Under the pieces are notes generated by a model, which worked only from the letters and a program-made list of their open reading frames with translations, was not told the origin of the DNA and ran no database searches. From Chloroflexota bacterium (GTDB lineage Bacteria; Chloroflexota; Dehalococcoidia; Lucifugimonadales; Australimonadaceae), in assembly GCA_028875085.1 (NCBI GenBank), contig JAPPFU010000166.1, forward strand, positions 1 to 5,035: DNA of 5,035 nucleotides. Reading direction: 5' to 3'. The translations under genes and the position numbers were made by a program. Below, one piece after another: positions 4,792 to 5,035 of this stretch (positions are counted from its first letter, which is position 1; every line of letters begins with the position of its first letter).

Positions 4792-5035
4792 TAGTACTCC
4801 GTCACCAATCGCGTGTCCACCGGGGTGTCCACGTCGTTCGCCTCCGGCAGCCGCACCACCGTCGCCGCCATCGCGGCTCGGTCGAGCTCGATCCAGCCGG
4901 GCAGCGGGCGCTGCCCCACCTGCCGCGACGCCTCGGCATACACGCCCTTCTCCTTCGACGACTCCTTCCAGCCGATCACGTCCCCCTGCTTCACGCGGAA
5001 GGAGGGGATGGAGACTTTGCGCCCGTTGACGGAGT
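4782..5035 (-). CDS. rpsD: 30S ribosomal protein S4 (uS4), C-terminal part, cut by window edge
   Basis: S4 is a primary 16S rRNA-binding protein that starts 30S assembly, and in several bacteria it represses its own operon. About 83 C-terminal residues of an expected 200 to 210 are visible. The end of the S4 RNA-binding domain is clear: VNGRKVSIPSFRVKQGDVI, split here as VNGRKVSIPSF and VKQGDVI. It is followed by the C-terminal region PLPGWIELDRAAM and the family-typical ending LVTEYYSR before TAG at 4784-4782. The frame stays open to base 5035, so the GTG at 4994 is an internal Val, not a start. The rest of the gene, and most likely rpsK and rpsM before it, lie beyond the right edge. Confidence 0.97.
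   Translation of the reverse strand, partial: SVNGRKVSIPSFRVKQGDVIGWKESSKEKGVYAEASRQVGQRPLPGWIELDRAAMAATVVRLPEANDVDTPVDTRLVTEYYSR

Overview
This window is a GC-rich bacterial chromosome segment that holds housekeeping genes only. On the minus strand, read from the right edge to about position 1264, lies a six-gene ribosomal/transcription operon in the order rpsD (5' end outside the window), rpoA, rplQ, truA, rplM, rpsI. On the plus strand, entering from the left edge, is the 3' part of a phosphohexomutase gene (phosphoglucomutase/phosphomannomutase family). It converges on rpsI with only 29 bases between the two stop codons. No mobile element, CRISPR array, tRNA or rRNA was seen, and no stretch over 300 bases lacks a gene.

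The order rpsD-rpoA-rplQ-truA-rplM-rpsI is the usual tail of the alpha operon in Chloroflexota, Firmicutes and Actinobacteria-like lineages. The high GC, the RpoA signature LGNPMRRVLL, the TruA segment NAFLPQQARR and the phosphohexomutase subtype (GEESGGY plus NIPERDG) make a Chloroflexota member, perhaps Dehalococcoidia-like, the best guess. This is an inference at low to moderate confidence; no marker was searched.

The operon is compact. Gaps are 41 bases (rpsD-rpoA), 9 (rpoA-rplQ), 2 to 35 (rplQ-truA, depending on the truA start) and 3 (rplM-rpsI). truA and rplM overlap by 53 bases. Several ribosome binding sites lie inside the last codons of the gene before (GAG GAG TAG), so translation along the operon is probably coupled. 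The products work together: S4, L17, L13 and S9 build the ribosome, RpoA nucleates RNA polymerase assembly, and TruA modifies tRNA anticodon arms.

The main oddities are: a roughly 145-residue low-complexity tail on ribosomal protein L13, made of 17-residue acidic/proline/glutamine repeats interrupted by arginine clusters; a truA gene whose homology-supported start is an ACG codon one base from ATG; a marked preference for TAG stop codons (6 of 7, with no TGA) despite high GC; and a perfect inverted repeat across the rpsD stop codon. Nothing here amounts to a new multi-gene system; the L13 tail is the most unusual feature.
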